Shown here piece after piece: positions 13,551 to 24,816 of a stretch of 64,000 bases of DNA. Under the pieces are notes generated by a model that was not told the origin of the DNA, made no database searches, and was given only the letters and a program-made list of their open reading frames with translations. A program made the position numbers and the translations under genes. Within the stretch, counting starts at the first letter, position 1, and each line of letters opens with the position of its first letter. The stretch spans positions 5,938,694 to 6,002,693 of the forward strand of contig NC_089285.1 in the NCBI RefSeq assembly GCF_963678975.1. Direction: 5' to 3'. The DNA comes from Dysidea avara. Lineage: Eukaryota; Porifera; Demospongiae; Dictyoceratida; Dysideidae.

Positions 13551-14124
13551 ACAACATGCAGCGTGGCTAGGATTCATTATGCAAAGTATTTTTATGAAAA
13601 GTCTACATGCCAAGAGTATCAATTTAGTGTTGATGTCAAGTAGTATAAATTTGCAAGTAATTATTAATTATTGAAAGAGTATATGCATGGATTAAGTACA
13701 AGTCATCAGACAGCACATTGCAAGAGACGAGATAGCACATCACACATTTTCTTACTAGCAGCCTTCTTGGTGGCACTTAAGGACACTTCAAGGGACTTCC
13801 CCAGAAACATGGTGCCGCCCCCAGTTATTAATCTTGTACTGCCCCCAGATAACTGAATTCCCTGTTGCATGTGATGACGACCATCAAACAAATGTGACAC
13901 ACACTTGACTGGTTTGAAAGAGAGATCTAAATCTTGACATGAAAAGTTTGACAGGATCAGATCACAGTTCAATTAAAAGATAACTTACTCACGTGATATT
14001 TTTCCGTTGTTGCAACGACTGAGGGTTTCGTGTCAATCGTGTGGTCAAAGACATAAGTGAGTGGACACAAGCGAAGGCGTCACTGACGTTGTTGTTGTTG
14101 TGCAGCCGGTACAACTTGGTGGCA

Positions 14125-14241
14125 ATGGCTACAAGATACATAGATGACCATCGTAGCACAGTCGTGCTTCAAAGGGACAACTTTTCTTACAGCATTCAAA
14201 TCGAAAAGGTTACAGTAGATAGCCTCAGGAGACTGTTTCAC
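14125..14241 (+). pseudogene. Lone first exon of the RING-like gene family
   Basis: ATG at 14,125 opens 39 codons ending at a GTAAGC donor (14,242). The peptide contains STVVLQRDN and VTVDSLRRLFH, closely matching PTVTLRRGQ and VTTDILRRLFR encoded by exon 1 of the gene at 30.5 kb, and both exons end in phase 0 at the same residue. Upstream, both loci share a GTTGTTGTTG-rich leader and GGTGGCA. No matching second exon follows here. The next coding exon (ubiquitin protease, ATG at 14,387) does not join in phase. It is either an orphaned exon left by rearrangement or the start of a transcript whose other exons are elsewhere. Confidence 0.6.
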
Positions 14242-14386
14242 GTAAGCTGTATGATTGTTTATACGAAGTGACTATAGAGCCGGTACCGGCACTCAAAATA
14301 AATTCCTTAAAGAGCCGGTAAAGATCACGTGATAGTCGTTGTTAAGGCGCGAGATTGCAATTGTTGTCAAGGCGCGAACTAGTTTG

Positions 14387-17300
14387 ATGGGTTTGTTTGG
14401 TTTGATCAATAAAGGAAACACTTGTTTCCTGAATTGTGTGCTGCAATGCTTAATACAAGTTCCATTGTTGCGAAACCTGTGGGCTTCTTATGAGGCTAGT
14501 GATATTGATGGTGGCGAAAGTGAGTCTCTTTAAGTGTCAAAGTCAACAGAAATACTTGATTAGTTTTTTTTCGTTACTTTTATGTTAGATAACTTAGTTA
14601 TTCAGCTCAGGAGCCTATCCAATCTAGTTTTGCAGAAAACCTGTGTAGTGGAACAAGTAATTCCTCCTGTAATCTTCTTGAAGTATATACCAAGTGAGTG
14701 TGGGCTTTGTTTGAATTGTTTCTGAATCAGCACTATACACTATATATTGTAGGAATTATCTCCGGATGGCGACTTGGATTGCAAGCTGATGCACATGAAT
14801 TGCTTATTGGAATATTAAACAGTGGGTCAGCTGCTGCGGCTAATGTCAATAACTTGGTCCAATTTAACATGGTCACAGAAGGTATCACATCATCAGAATG
14901 TCATGTAGACTGCAGCTGTGTACTCCTGTGTTTATGCATGTTTATTATATATAATTCTTTAGTTACATGTGATAGCTGCCAGAACATTTCAAAAGCTACA
15001 TTTCAATGTAACCACTTGAACATACCTGTCTATCCTATTCAAGTATGGATTAACACACTGCACCGCTTCATTATCTTTACACCCTTGTGAACTTTGCAGG
15101 CTTTTAATTCTCCATTTGCCAAAGCTATTGTGGAACAACTGAATAAGACAGAAGACTTAGATGGTTTAAACAAATATTATTGTGAAAGGTATTGGTATAA
15201 AAACACATTGTGTGCACCAGCTATACGCAGTGTGTCAGCTTTTGTGTATAGTTTAGCATATCAGTGACCCGGTCAGACAAAAGGGACTTATAGTCTTTCC
15301 TATTTTGCAATTTTGTGAAAAAAGATATCTCCTTGAAATTTTCCCACCTCAGTCAGGATTCCCATTGTTGTTTTATGGTGTGCAAATATCACTGCCACAG
15401 GCCATCCAGAAAAAAAGTTATGAGCTCTCAAAGGTAGAAAAGTGAAAAGGCTAGAAAGTCTTTTTGTTAGACCGGGTCAATTATTAAGCTATTATGTGTA
15501 CAACTACATGTGTATGTGTTTCGTAGGTGTCAGAAGAAAACATGTGCTGAAATCAAGTATTGTGCTAAATCACTGCCAGAAATTTTTATAGTCCACATCA
15601 AACGGTAGGAATGTGATCCATATTGTACTGTCTGTTGCAATTTGTCTGTTGTGTGTATAAGGTTTGAGGCATCAAGAAAGGGGATTAACAAAATATGTTC
15701 ACCAATGGAAATTCTCAGTGAAATCACTATTCACCGCAATGAAGTAAGCTCTTATAAAATGGATTATTGTTGTATCAGTAAAACTTTGTATTTTATAGGA
15801 CGATAATGAGACTGAATTTATTTATAGCCTGCAAGCTTCAGTTGTTCACACAGGGAAAAATGCAACAAGTGGTCATTATGTTGCTTACATTCATAATGAA
15901 GACAGATGGTTTTTATTTGATGACACAGATGTCACTGAAGTTCATGAAGCAGAAGTATTAAAGCAGCAATCATACATATTATTTTACCAGAGGACAAACA
16001 GAGAGGTTAGTATACAAATTATAGTAATTCAGTCATATAAAGAGTCTAATTAATAGCCTCCTCAAGTAGGATTGCCAGCTCAGGAAGGATCACCACCTCA
16101 GTCAGGATCCCCACCTCAGGCAGAATCACCACCTCTTGCAGGATCCCCACATCACGCAAGGTCACCACCTCAGATAGAATTACCACTCCAAGCAGGATCC
16201 ATACCTCATATAGGACTGGCAACACAACCAGAATCACCACCTGACACAGGATCACCACCTGACACAGGATCACCACCTGACACAGGATCACCACCTGACA
16301 CAGGATCACCACCTGACACAGGATCACCACCTGACACAGGATCACCACCATCATTGAAGTTGTCAACACCACAGCTAATACTTGAGCATTTGGAGTGCCA
16401 ATCCCAAGATATTGCTTCTGATGTCACTGTAGAAAGTGGCTCTAGAGAAGCTATTTTTTCAGTGAATGATGTTTTCAACAGTTATGATGAATTGAAAGAA
16501 AAGCTTAATTTGTACCAAACGAAGAAAGCTGTACAATTGTGGACAAGAGATTCACGTACCATTAAAGCTGCATGTAAGAGAGTGAACAGATACCTCGACA
16601 AGCGAATCAGGTACTATGAGGTAACCTATGGTTGTATACGTGGTGGAAGAAAGTTTAAGGCAAAAGGAGAGGGAAAGAGAGCTACTAAGTGAGTCAATTT
16701 AATTTCATATGCAGAAATATTTTGTTTGACTGAACTATTAGAACATATCGAAAAGATTGTCCATTTGTATTGTCACTGCGAGCTACTGATGATGGCAAAG
16801 GATTACGGGTGACACGTTTTAATGAGGACCATAACCATGAAATTAGCAAAGTAATTGCAAGCTGATTAAGTGATTCAGTGCAATTTATATGCTTGAACTT
16901 ACAGGAATTATTCCGCCAGCTACCTCATCAGAGGAAGCTGTCCGAAGTAGAGAAATGTGAGGCAAAGAAATATCTAGCTGTAAAAGCCAACAAAAAGATG
17001 GTGCAAGACAAATTAGTGGCAATATCAGGGAAAGTAATACTCCTTAAAAGATTTAACAAACCTCAGTGCAGAAATGAAGTCTGGTAAATCAAAGAATGAT
17101 CTGGTATCTGTAGCAAACACTCTTTCTAACAAATATGGTAACTTATTTATAGAGTTTTGAAAGTAATGTATGCATATACATACATACATACAAATTTTCA
17201 TAGCTTACGATAACATCCCTATTCCAGACACTCAACAAAAATCCGGTCAAATTGCATAGATTTCTGACCATAATACAATTGTCCAGACATGATGTAAAAG

Positions 17301-18818
17301 TACCAGGAGGGAGCCAAAGGGATTAGTTGACACAATTACTGCATGGGTTGCTAGCAATGTCAGCATCAGTTCTTATTTCATAAACACTTTCTTATGAAGG
17401 TGCTATTATGCTGTAAGTGCATACTCGCAAGCTTCTAATCAAAGTTACATGTATCAGCTCTGGTGGATGCATTATAACAAACGTATGTGAGTTGTCATAA
17501 AGTAAACATTCATTACTTATGTGTAAAAACAGCTAGAGGCAGTCTAAAACCAGCCTGTATAGCTATAACCTGTGCTGAACTCTTGATCCAATTGCAAAAT
17601 TATTGGTTTTTAAAAATTAACATGCAATTAATTTAAATCAATTGAATCAGCATGCAACCAATCTTTTGTATGCATGTAGGTACTTGAAACTATTAGGATA
17701 TTCCAGTAATCATCTAAGGATACAATGCATGGATAATGTGACTATTCTACACACGTCATTATGCATGATCTGTTAAATTTTACATGTTATGTCTGAGCTA
17801 TTTGTGTAATTTTACTGCACATGTATTGAAATTATGTATAGGTGCTACTGTGGAGGTACTAGTAAATGACAGCAATGTTCTCTGCGGTCTATACTTTCAA
17901 GATAAAGAAATGAAACAAGTTTTTACAGCTTATCCAGAACTTTTGTGCATAGATGCTACCTATAAATTGGTAAACTTACGGTTTCCATTTTATATACTAC
18001 TTGCAGAGGATGGCAATGGTCAGAGTGAAGTAGTTGCTGCATTTTTGCTGCTTGAAGAGACTGAAGCAGCAATCTCCAGTGTCATGAATATTTTTAAGAA
18101 GCATAACCCCGCATGGAAATCAGTGCGGGTATTGATGTCTGATAAAGATTTCACAGAGAGAGAGGTTCTCTCTAAAAGCTTTCCATCAGCTCAACTTTTG
18201 ATTTGCCTTTACCACACATTTCGATCTTTTAGACGTGAAATCACCATGGAGAAAATGGGCATAACTTCAGGCCAAAGAAATTGTTGCCTAGATTTGCTAC
18301 AGAGTATGGCATATGCAACGAGCGAAGAAAAGTACCTTGAGCTTTACGCTACATTTAAATCAACTGTCCCATTACCTGTGTTAAATTATTTCAATGAGCA
18401 GTGGCATCAAATCCGACATCAGTGGGTAATGGGAATGAAGTACAGTAGTGGCAATTTCCTTAATAGTACCAACAACAGATTAGAATCACTAAATGCCAAG
18501 TTGAAATCAGTTATAGATCGTTATTCTACACTGGAGGAGTTTGTTGAGAAGTTTTTTTTAATATTAAGAGTACTGCGTTCTGAGCGTGACTACAAAGCAG
18601 GCACAACTGTCCAAAAAGTACCTGTTGCATTTCATTCTACAACTAACAAAGCATCTCTCAGTTACATGCAGTATTTGACACCACATGCATATGACTTTGT
18701 GGCAAAGCAGATGGCACTGAAAGATAAGGTCAGGTTTACGGAGGATGGGCCAAAACTGTATCACCATTCTACAGCTTTAGATAATTGTAACAAGCAATAC
18801 TTTGAGCTTGTGTTATAA
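14387..18818 (+). CDS. Ubiquitin-specific protease / FAR1 zinc / MULE-transposase chimera (about 950 aa, 12 exons)
   Basis: Exons inferred from GT-AG sites and phase: 14387-14519, 14589-14693, 14753-14881, 14963-15042, 15100-15188, 15527-15604, 15662-15743, 15799-16005, 16057-16688, 16742-16850, 16905-17137, 17842-18818. Residues 1-300 are a peptidase C19 domain: GLINKGNTCFLNCVLQCL (nucleophile Cys13), LQADAHELL, two CxxC zinc-ribbon pairs (CDSC, CERC), IVHIKRF, SGHYVAY (His258) and FDDTDV (Asp273/274). A Pro/Ser-rich linker (302-410) follows. Then comes a FAR1-like zinc domain (Cys494, Cys518, His542, His544) and a MULE transposase core like that of ZSWIM1/3 proteins: LLCIDATYKL (Asp663), LMSDKDF (Asp726), CLYH (Cys747/His750), NNRLESLNAKLK (Glu840). 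No C-terminal SWIM CxCxnCxH is seen before the stop. One extra A in the A-run at 17,046-17,049 breaks the frame in exon 11. If functional, it would remove ubiquitin at DNA-bound sites (inference). Separate adjacent genes remain possible. Confidence 0.7.
15265..15479. mobile_element. MITE with TGACCCGGTC ends (215 bp), in an intron of the protease chimera
   Basis: TGACCCGGTCAGACAAAAGG on the left mirrors TTTTTGTTAGACCGGGTCA on the right, with inner GACTTATAGTCTTTCC mirrored by GGCTAGAAAGTC. The ends resemble those of the larger TGTGACCCGGTCTG family at 45-50 kb. It lies wholly within the 15,189-15,526 intron. Confidence 0.7.
16231..16348 (+). repeat. 18-bp VNTR encoding PPDTGS repeats
   Basis: Six consecutive copies of CCACCTGACACAGGATCA, practically identical, in frame within exon 9 of the protease chimera. 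Diverged upstream units (SPPQSG, SPPQAE, SPPLAG) show an older array from which the perfect block grew. It forms the flexible linker between protease and DNA-binding parts. Confidence 0.9.
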
Positions 18819-20770
18819 TGCATGGTGCCTCTCACTAAACTACTAAACATATTGTATTTCCTCGTATAAAAGCTGCATTTGAATAAGCTAAATAAAGGCC
18901 AGGGGGCACTACCTTAATACAAAGGGTAGTGCAAGATTAAAATATCATAATTAATTTTGTACAACATCAAGTGATTAAAACATGTGATTCCCATGACTTG
19001 TCAAAAGTGTGTCAACAGCAGCTGCTACAAGGAGCAACAAGACATTTTAGCTGATTCATGAATAGATTATAAGAAATAATACCTACTTCTATAACAGGAA
19101 ATACAGTACATTCATACACATAGACAATTCCATGGGAGGCACAGGCCACCTGTTGAAAAATGCATTTTCAAAAATCTTGGGAAGACGTTTTAGTACACAG
19201 TAACATTTTAATTAGAAATATTTTGACCAGCCCTGAATATAACTGGGTCCATTTCATCCTTACATTTTCCTCATAAATTTTTTGAACAGTCTCTCACCCT
19301 CCCACCACCCCTATTGGAGCTCATTTTATACAGTCGACCTTGAGTTAGAAACGATCACAAATGAAGGGAATTTTAGCTGTTGGCTACTTGCATAGTAAAT
19401 GGTCTGGAAGGTGAGGAATTGTAAAATGTGCGAAATGTTAATTTTAAAGACCATGGCAACTTATAACACTCTAATTGAAACAGAATTTCTTGACAGTAAT
19501 AAGACTAGTTTTCCCAGAGATCGTCTGCGGACCTCGGGCAGTCAGGCATACATATCAGGCAACGCCCTCATGCCCATGTTACAACTATTACATATTGAAT
19601 ACACTATGGAACAAAAGCGTCACAAATGAACCATCACAATCAACATCTTTGAGTGAAATTAGTATCTTTCCCATAACAATCTTTGAATTTAGATAATGAA
19701 ACTATAAACTATAGAGATATTTCGAAAAATATGAGAACATGTATATTTACAAATTACTGTTACATCATGTGAATAGCCACAATAATCTACTGGCTACCGG
19801 ACATCAACATTGGGTATTTTATTAGCATCTTAAAAACTATACAATTGCAATTGCAAATTGTCTAAATAACAAATTATATCAGTATCATATAGCAAGCCTG
19901 GTGGCTGCAGCTTATGACAATCGATATTTAGAAAATTGGTACAGCGACTAAAAAAGATATTGAGGCGATACTACCAGGAATGGTATTCATACTGAAGAAA
20001 CAATAGTATTTCTACTCAACTTGGAAAGCCAGTTTTATATCCATATCTGTTGTAGTTTTAGATCGATATCTTCTTCCAAGATTAAATAATATTGATACGA
20101 TTTCTAATTAAGCTCCAATAGAACCTACGCTTGAATATAATGGAGTCCCCCAAATAAAGCATCCTTTTACAATCTGTGACATCATTTGGGATAAGGCTTA
20201 TTTCCTTTACCTACCCAGAGACCTAAAGTGTAAAGATCTCTATAAATGGAAATTATTTTTCCATATATACCCAGGATCTATCCAAAATGGCAACGGAGTG
20301 GCACTAGTGTTTCAACTGTCTCACATTCTTGCCAAATTAGATAAGAGAGTGACTTAATAATAAGGCAGCAGGTCTGTAAAACATTTCTTTATTAGATCAC
20401 TATGGTACTTGCCCTATGTGCAAGAACATATCCACATTAAACATTTTAATGCCAGACCAAGCATTAAACACCAGTACTGCTATGTAGAGTACATGGTGAT
20501 ATCACATTTTTAAAGAGCATGAGGTTTCCTATGCCATCCTGCTGAAATTAATGATACCAAACATTAGAGTTTATTGTTTGTGGTTTTGACAGGAATGTAT
20601 TTCAAGTGTTCAGTGCATCTTCCCTACCAGTGACTTCAACATGCTGTAAAGGACAAACAATCCTTACATGCAGGAGAACCAATGCGACAATAATTAATAT
20701 ATGGAAGCATAAATATAAGTGTCCTATATTTGCTGTGCAGCGTGCATGTTGATAGAAGGAATCCAAACAA
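18819..20770. other. Intergenic region without recognisable gene
   Basis: About 1.9 kb of AT-rich sequence. Short open frames near 19,400-19,700 overlap in two frames and show no family resemblance. No terminal repeats of the upstream MULE-like gene were found here. Confidence 0.5.
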
Positions 20771-20945
20771 TAAAAAGTAGTGAAACAAGAGAAGAACGAT
20801 AGTAGCTATTACAGCATAGCTCGGTGGGAAATCCCTACTTTGGCATGGTATAGCAATTATTTTGTGTCCAATGCCAAAGTAGGGATTCCCACCAAGCTAT
20901 GCTGTAATAGCTACTATCATTCATCTCTTGTTTCACTACTTTTTA
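20771..20945. mobile_element. Near-perfect hairpin MITE (175 bp)
   Basis: The left arm from TAAAAAGTAGTGAAACAAGA to CCCTACTTTGGCAT (about 77 bp) is repeated almost exactly in reverse complement on the right, around a loop of about 20 bp. Possible TA duplications form the outermost bases. No coding content. Confidence 0.8.
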
Positions 20946-21869
20946 CCACTTGGCTCCCTACTTCATTTTTAAACTTATAATTTTTAATATACTAGTTTGT
21001 TTAATTTTTGTTAAAGCATACAGCTAGCTATAAACATGTGACTGTTCTATTAGGGTGACTGCTGCATTAGAGTATCTCGAGTCAGTCTGCAAAGATGTGT
21101 GCTTGCCCAAATGGGGCGTGGTCATCGTGATTTCGATCGATTATTAGAATCAGCCTTCCAACTTGAAGGTGTGTGGTCACTGACTAGCTATTCCGTCACC
21201 TAGCGTAAAAGGGGTGTGTCATTGTGGTTTCAATCGATAGATTGATAATGCATAGAATAAAGAATGGGCTTGTGACCTATCGTGAAGATACAGGTAGCCA
21301 GTACCTCCGTACAGTAGCATAGTCTAAGTGCCTTAAATAATCTTGTGGCGTCTATTATGCTGCTTAAAGAAAGTGTTGATACGGAAAATTAATGCCTCGA
21401 TATGGTTTCGTTGTATGAAGAAGAAGACAAGCAGAAGATGAAAGAAGAGACAAGGTGCAGAGGACCTACACTCGTCGGAACCCCAAAAGGCACATCCCAC
21501 TGGTGAGTTTGTTATTGTGGCGTAAAATGGTGGCCATGCACTGCTTCGTTTGACCTGTAGCCTTGCGACTGTGGTCAGTGAGTGAGGCAGTGAGGCTAAA
21601 ATTCAAGTTTTTGGCGATTTTTAAAATTTTATATCCGGCCACCTGTAAGTGTTTTGTTGCATTTGATGCTGTTTTATGTATTATATGGACTAGCACCATT
21701 CCATAAAGGTGATTTTGGTCGTGTAAAATATATCTAGGGTGATTTTTAAAGGCAGAGTTTTGGGCAGCGCACAAAAGTTTCACCACAATCCCTACCGTTT
21801 GATAGAGTAGAGGCTGGTATTGTGATGGGTCACATAGCTTTTAAAAAGTTGAGTGGGTTAAATCTTGCA

Positions 21870-22241
21870 GATTTAGGGCAAGTTATAATAACCGGAACCA
21901 GAATCAGGAATGGAACTGAACAGAACGGAATGACTAAACCAAGTGAAGAAACCAAAGCTGAATCCGAACCTAACACTAACACTAACCTAAGGTTTGCCTG
22001 TTAAGCATAATGATGTCTTTCACTGTCTCACTGTCTGTATGAAGGTAAGTTTTTGGTGAGTTTGTGGCGAGATAGGGTTGGCCCAGCTTTGCTGAGATGC
22101 TCACTTCGCTGGCTCCAACCCTAGTTCACCTCAAACTCACCAAAAACTTACCTTCAACTAGTGTGCTTGATAGTGGAGTTATCAGAGTGACCGTTCCATT
22201 GCTGATTCCGGTTCCGGTTATTATAACTTGTCCAGATTTAG
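21870..22241. mobile_element. Double fold-back element
   Basis: Outer inverted pair: AAGTTATAATAACCGGAACC (about 21,880) with GGTTCCGGTTATTATAACTT (about 22,210). Inner pair: GAAGGTAAGTTTTTGGTGAG (about 22,040) with CTCACCAAAAACTTACCTTC (about 22,135). An open frame at 21,822-22,004 is internal to it and is not treated as coding. Confidence 0.65.
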
Positions 22242-22282
22242 GAGTAAAAAGATAGAACCTATTCAGATCATTATAGATAGTA

Positions 22283-22817
22283 CAGTGGAACCTGTCTATA
22301 ATGGTCACCTTGGGACCAGATATATTTGGCCTTTATATACAGGTGGCTGTTATAGAGAAAACCTGCATAAGGTGGTCTGCAGCATTTTAGTGGCTATGAC
22401 CGTTATAAATGAGTAATTACTGTATTATTAAGAGGCTCGCGCCAACCGCAACACAGTATAGTCTTTATACAGAAAGGACAAGGTGAGTTTGTTATGAACG
22501 TTGGTTATAGCTATTGAATACGTTTAAGCAATGAAGCCTGGTAGTTTGTATAGCATGAAACGGTGCCGCTGTGGAGTCAGACTATTGGCTTAACAAGCCA
22601 CCATAAAAGGAAGCGACCACTATACAAAGGATGAAGTTATGTATACAGTGATTCATAGGAGAATTCTTGGTTGGCCGTTATACATGTTAGACAGGTGACT
22701 GCTTAATGCAGACCACAATGCATACATTTTTATGGGAAAATATTTGGGGCCTCGTGATCATGGCCGTTATGCAAAGGTGACCAAATAACCCAAGTGACCG
22801 TAACACAGGTTCCACTG
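22283..22817. mobile_element. pogo/Tigger-type MITE, long form (535 bp)
   Basis: CAGTGGAACCTGTCTATAAT at the left and GTAACACAGGTTCCACTG at the right, with TA on both sides (22,281-22,282; 22,818-22,819). Internal sequence is shared with the copies at 50,319-51,123 and 61,321-61,886. No transposase frame. Confidence 0.85.
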
Positions 22818-23474
22818 TAATTATAAGTCAATCACAAATCTAGCTAATTATGGGATGATATAGCTCCTATAATGTACTACATCATATTGACATATTGTCA
22901 ATGATTCTCTTTGTACCACTCACTATGTAGTTAAGAGTACAAATATGTAAAGTAGACATATGAAGTCAAATAATCTTTTCCGACTGTCTACAGTGTCCTG
23001 CTACCCTTTACATATGAAATCTACCGTAATTAAATATGAAATAGTCAACTTACAAGCACAGCATCTCATAATATCCCCATATGTCTCATAATACACACAT
23101 CTACAGTGTTCCAGAAAATTTATCTAAAGACCACCCACAAGGCAGGAGTTTTTTTGAATTTTTAAGGGTAATGTAGTTTTATGGGTACACTTTCCCTTAG
23201 TAGTAGTGGGAAATACCAGGGTTACAGTTTTAGGTATTTTTCAATGTTTTGAAGTTAAGTGTCTCACAAGTCACAACTATACCACCACTATTCTACGTAG
23301 TAGACTTTTAGTAGCTAAATTCCTTTTGTAAACACCTTTTAGAGCTTTACAATACAATAAGACTGTTGATATTTAGAGCTCAGTAGTCATTCCAGTTGCG
23401 ATTAGAAAAAACTTTTTCCTACCGCTTCACCATCATGGCTAACTATCCAGTTCCGGCAATACAATTAATCATTC

Positions 23475-23713
23475 CATACCATTGAAACTGCTTCCGCCAC
23501 CACATCATCTAACATATTATCGTCTATTTTTGATGTCTTGCTTATTCCCTTTGCTCTGCAATAACGCTGTAACGAGCGTGCACTGAAGCCCTTTTCTCCG
23601 GGATATGCTGTCTGCAACTGCTGGCTCAACTCAGAGTAAGTGAAACGTTCTATTTCTACTTTCTCTTTTATAAAACTCTCCATAGAAGATCCAAGTGACT
23701 CTAAAGTAGCCAT
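23475..23713 (-). CDS. Orphan exon, HTH-like N-terminal region, possibly transposase-derived
   Basis: ATG at 23,713 (minus strand) opens about 80 codons: ESFIKEKVEIERFTYSELSQ, then PGEKGFSARSLQRYCRAKGI, then DDNMLDDVVAEAVSM, with a GTATGG donor after SM and a stop soon after in the intron. The pattern (a Ser-Leu-rich helix, RSLQRYC, a conserved acidic tail) recalls the N-terminal helix-turn-helix that precedes integrase-like catalytic cores in some metazoan mobile genes, but I cannot name the family. No catalytic exon was found downstream within about 10 kb, so it is probably a partial copy. An upstream extension in the same frame to 23,896 looks like leader or non-coding sequence. Confidence 0.3.
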
Positions 23714-24816
23714 ATTCGAATCTGACACAACATCATCAGGCACGTGCCGGGGGGTTTCCAGGCGTTTCAGGAAACCCCTACTAAAATTGTCAGTAATAAG
23801 CGACCTAATAAGCGACGTAATAAGCAAAACCCAGGCCATAGTGCTGCTAATTTGTTTGCAAACAAGAAATACCACGAGTATAGCTACATCAATCAATGTA
23901 CAGTACTATTATAGTGGCAAATCCGAGGGTGGGGTCTATTCTACGGAAAGGAACGGAAAGGAACGGAATGATGGACTAAACCACGGAACGGAACGCTTTC
24001 TCAAATTGAAGCTTGCAACTTACCATTGCTGAAACTTCCCTTATAAGTTAGCAGTGGCACCTCCAGTGGGTGATAAAACATAAGATAAAAAGAATTAACG
24101 GATCGATTGTGGGTTTTTGTTGGTTGTCATTAGTAACGAAGTATTAATTATGGGATGAGCTGTATCAGTGATGTTCATCCATGGTTCATCTACGGAAGGG
24201 AACTTTATGTGAGCTGTTTTTCTTATTTAGACTTTAGAAAACAGTCTGGGCCGGTCTTTCAAGTCATAAGTCAGTGTATAAATAAAGCAAGCAGGAAGAT
24301 ACTGGTAACAGGAAAGAGCCAGCTGAATTAAAACTTGAAGAATTTTGTGCAGTGTGTGAGGAGCAAATATTTTGGCAGACCGCAAGGAGGGTATATTCTG
24401 CAAACATCACTGAAGTGTATGCATGGAGTTATTTATATACTAACAGCTGGTGCAGTGGACTAATGCCGTATTCAATAGTGAGCTGATTTTATCTGTTGCA
24501 CAATTCAAGGATGTGTCTGACTGCTAGCCTTGAATCAGGCTAAATGCCAAAACTTCAAGATCAGCCAAATCTCTATTATAAGCCGCATGTGAAACCATGC
24601 CCGTAGCCACCAGGCAAACGTGATTTGGACCAGGATGTGTATATAATTTCAATGTATCTAGTCAGACCTGAAATGGAACACTCACATTAATTACATACCA
24701 CCTAAGAACCTAGGATTTCTTAAGTAACATTTCACATGCTTTTTATTATTATTTAATTTTGCTGTGAAAACTTCACAAACAGAAGAATATACACAGATAT
24801 AATATAATAAATAATG

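Noticed and set aside
14125-14519. Splicing of the lone exon at 14,125 straight into the protease's first exon
   Set aside because: The only nearby acceptor (CTAG at 14,382) gives the wrong phase.
16046-16478. Antisense open frames across the VNTR
   Set aside because: Repetitive sequence stays open on both strands; the sense frame is flanked by consistent exons.
17034-17050. A 17-bp GT...AG intron that would restore the chimera's frame
   Set aside because: Far too short to splice, and phase and the family peptide pattern fit better with one extra A.
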